Below are positions 63,456-64,000 of a DNA stretch of 64,000 bases, one piece after another. The position numbers were made by a program, and so were the translations under genes. Within the stretch, counting starts at the first letter, position 1; every line of letters begins with the position of its first letter. The notes below the pieces were generated by a model. It saw nothing but the letters and a program-made list of their open reading frames with translations, made no database searches and was not told the DNA's origin. The DNA is from Podospora pseudocomata (lineage: Eukaryota; Ascomycota; Sordariomycetes; Sordariales; Podosporaceae), in contig NC_085889.1 in NCBI RefSeq assembly GCF_035222375.1, positions 2,480,001 through 2,544,000 on the forward strand, read 5' to 3'.

Positions 63456-64000
63456 TTTCAGTCTCCACTATTTTGTCCATGGCGTGGGTGGTGTTTTTGA
63501 GCATAAGATCTATTTACCCTGAATGCTAACTTCTCTATAACAACAAAAGAAACAAGACATGCTATTCGACAGTATCCCCAACACACCAAGCGACCAGCAC
63601 GGTGGGCTAGGAAAAGGCTAGGGTTGATGGGAATATTACACTCAAAGTCTCAGGTCCCAGTGAGCCACTGGCTGACAATAGGCTGTTTTTCTTCCTCTTC
63701 TAACATATGCTCATTTAATGATTGTCGATTTTGAAAACAGATCAAACCTTCTGCTTGGGGTTCGATGCATTGGGTCATGATAGATCACGTCTAATTTACT
63801 TTTGTCGATTATCAAGCCTTCCTGATGACAAAGAACTCGAACACAACCGGGCTTCTTGCGTTCAAAGCCAGGCTTGTCAACTATAAGCGGAAAGCTGCAA
63901 AAGGGCTTATCAACGGTGAGGTCAGAGATGTTCTCAGCCTCATTCTTAAAGTCGTGGGGATAGAAATTCTTGCAGTTGGAGGACCGAATACACGTGTATT
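63456..64000. other. Gene-free end of the window
   Basis: Low-GC sequence relative to the genes beside it. From about 63820 a minus-strand frame has weak coding look but is cut by the window edge. Nothing assignable. Confidence 0.3.

Overview
The window looks like a filamentous ascomycete genome, most likely Sordariomycetes and probably Sordariales. Genes are spaced as in a compact fungal genome. Introns are short (about 50-70 nt) with GTANGT donors, CTAAC/CTGAC-like branch sites and YAG acceptors. The gene types fit too: an HRXXH secreted protein, a Swi5/Ace2-type zinc-finger factor, a WSC sensor, a DUF4470/MYND protein, a large fungal Nup37-like protein and decayed fungal F-box-type and NACHT/NLR families. 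The taxon is inferred from gene content only. I saw no rRNA, complete tRNA, CRISPR array or virus-derived element.

Conserved and accessory blocks alternate. From 0 to 10.2 kb the sequence is mostly accessory: a broken coiled-coil gene, an intact HRXXH protein gene, a broken P450, a pogo/Fot1-like transposon inserted in a degenerate repeat cluster, and a decayed F-box-family paralogue. From 10.5 to 27.1 kb there is a coiled-coil gene of unknown function, an SDR reductase, a decayed kinase and a decayed SDR, the Swi5/Ace2-like factor and the DUF4470/MYND gene.

From 27.2 to 38.1 kb lies a second accessory island. It holds two related short broken genes, a second transposon of the same type with perfect terminal inverted repeats, an acidic membrane-protein gene with a 15-bp minisatellite, a second decayed F-box-family gene and a broken NLR. 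The island and its flanks carry two dispersed degenerate repeat families. The conserved block resumes at 40.3 kb: WSC sensor, AUH-like enoyl-CoA hydratase, LEA-like mitochondrial protein and a Nup37-like WD40 protein.

From 51.2 to 63.3 kb five intact genes lie together: a SAM methyltransferase, a POT-family peptide transporter, a ferric-reductase-like membrane oxidoreductase, an ATP-grasp ligase and a PLP-dependent cysteine-synthase-like enzyme fused to a rhodanese domain. The last two are divergently transcribed. No NRPS or PKS is present. This is the best candidate in the window for an undescribed biosynthetic pathway, possibly making a small amino-acid- or peptide-derived and perhaps sulfur-containing product. 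That function is inference from enzyme classes and proximity.

The splice models for the intact genes were made by hand. Those for the POT transporter, ferric reductase, ATP-grasp, PLP/rhodanese, MYND, AUH, WSC, LEA and Nup37-like genes each give a total coding length divisible by three, which supports them.
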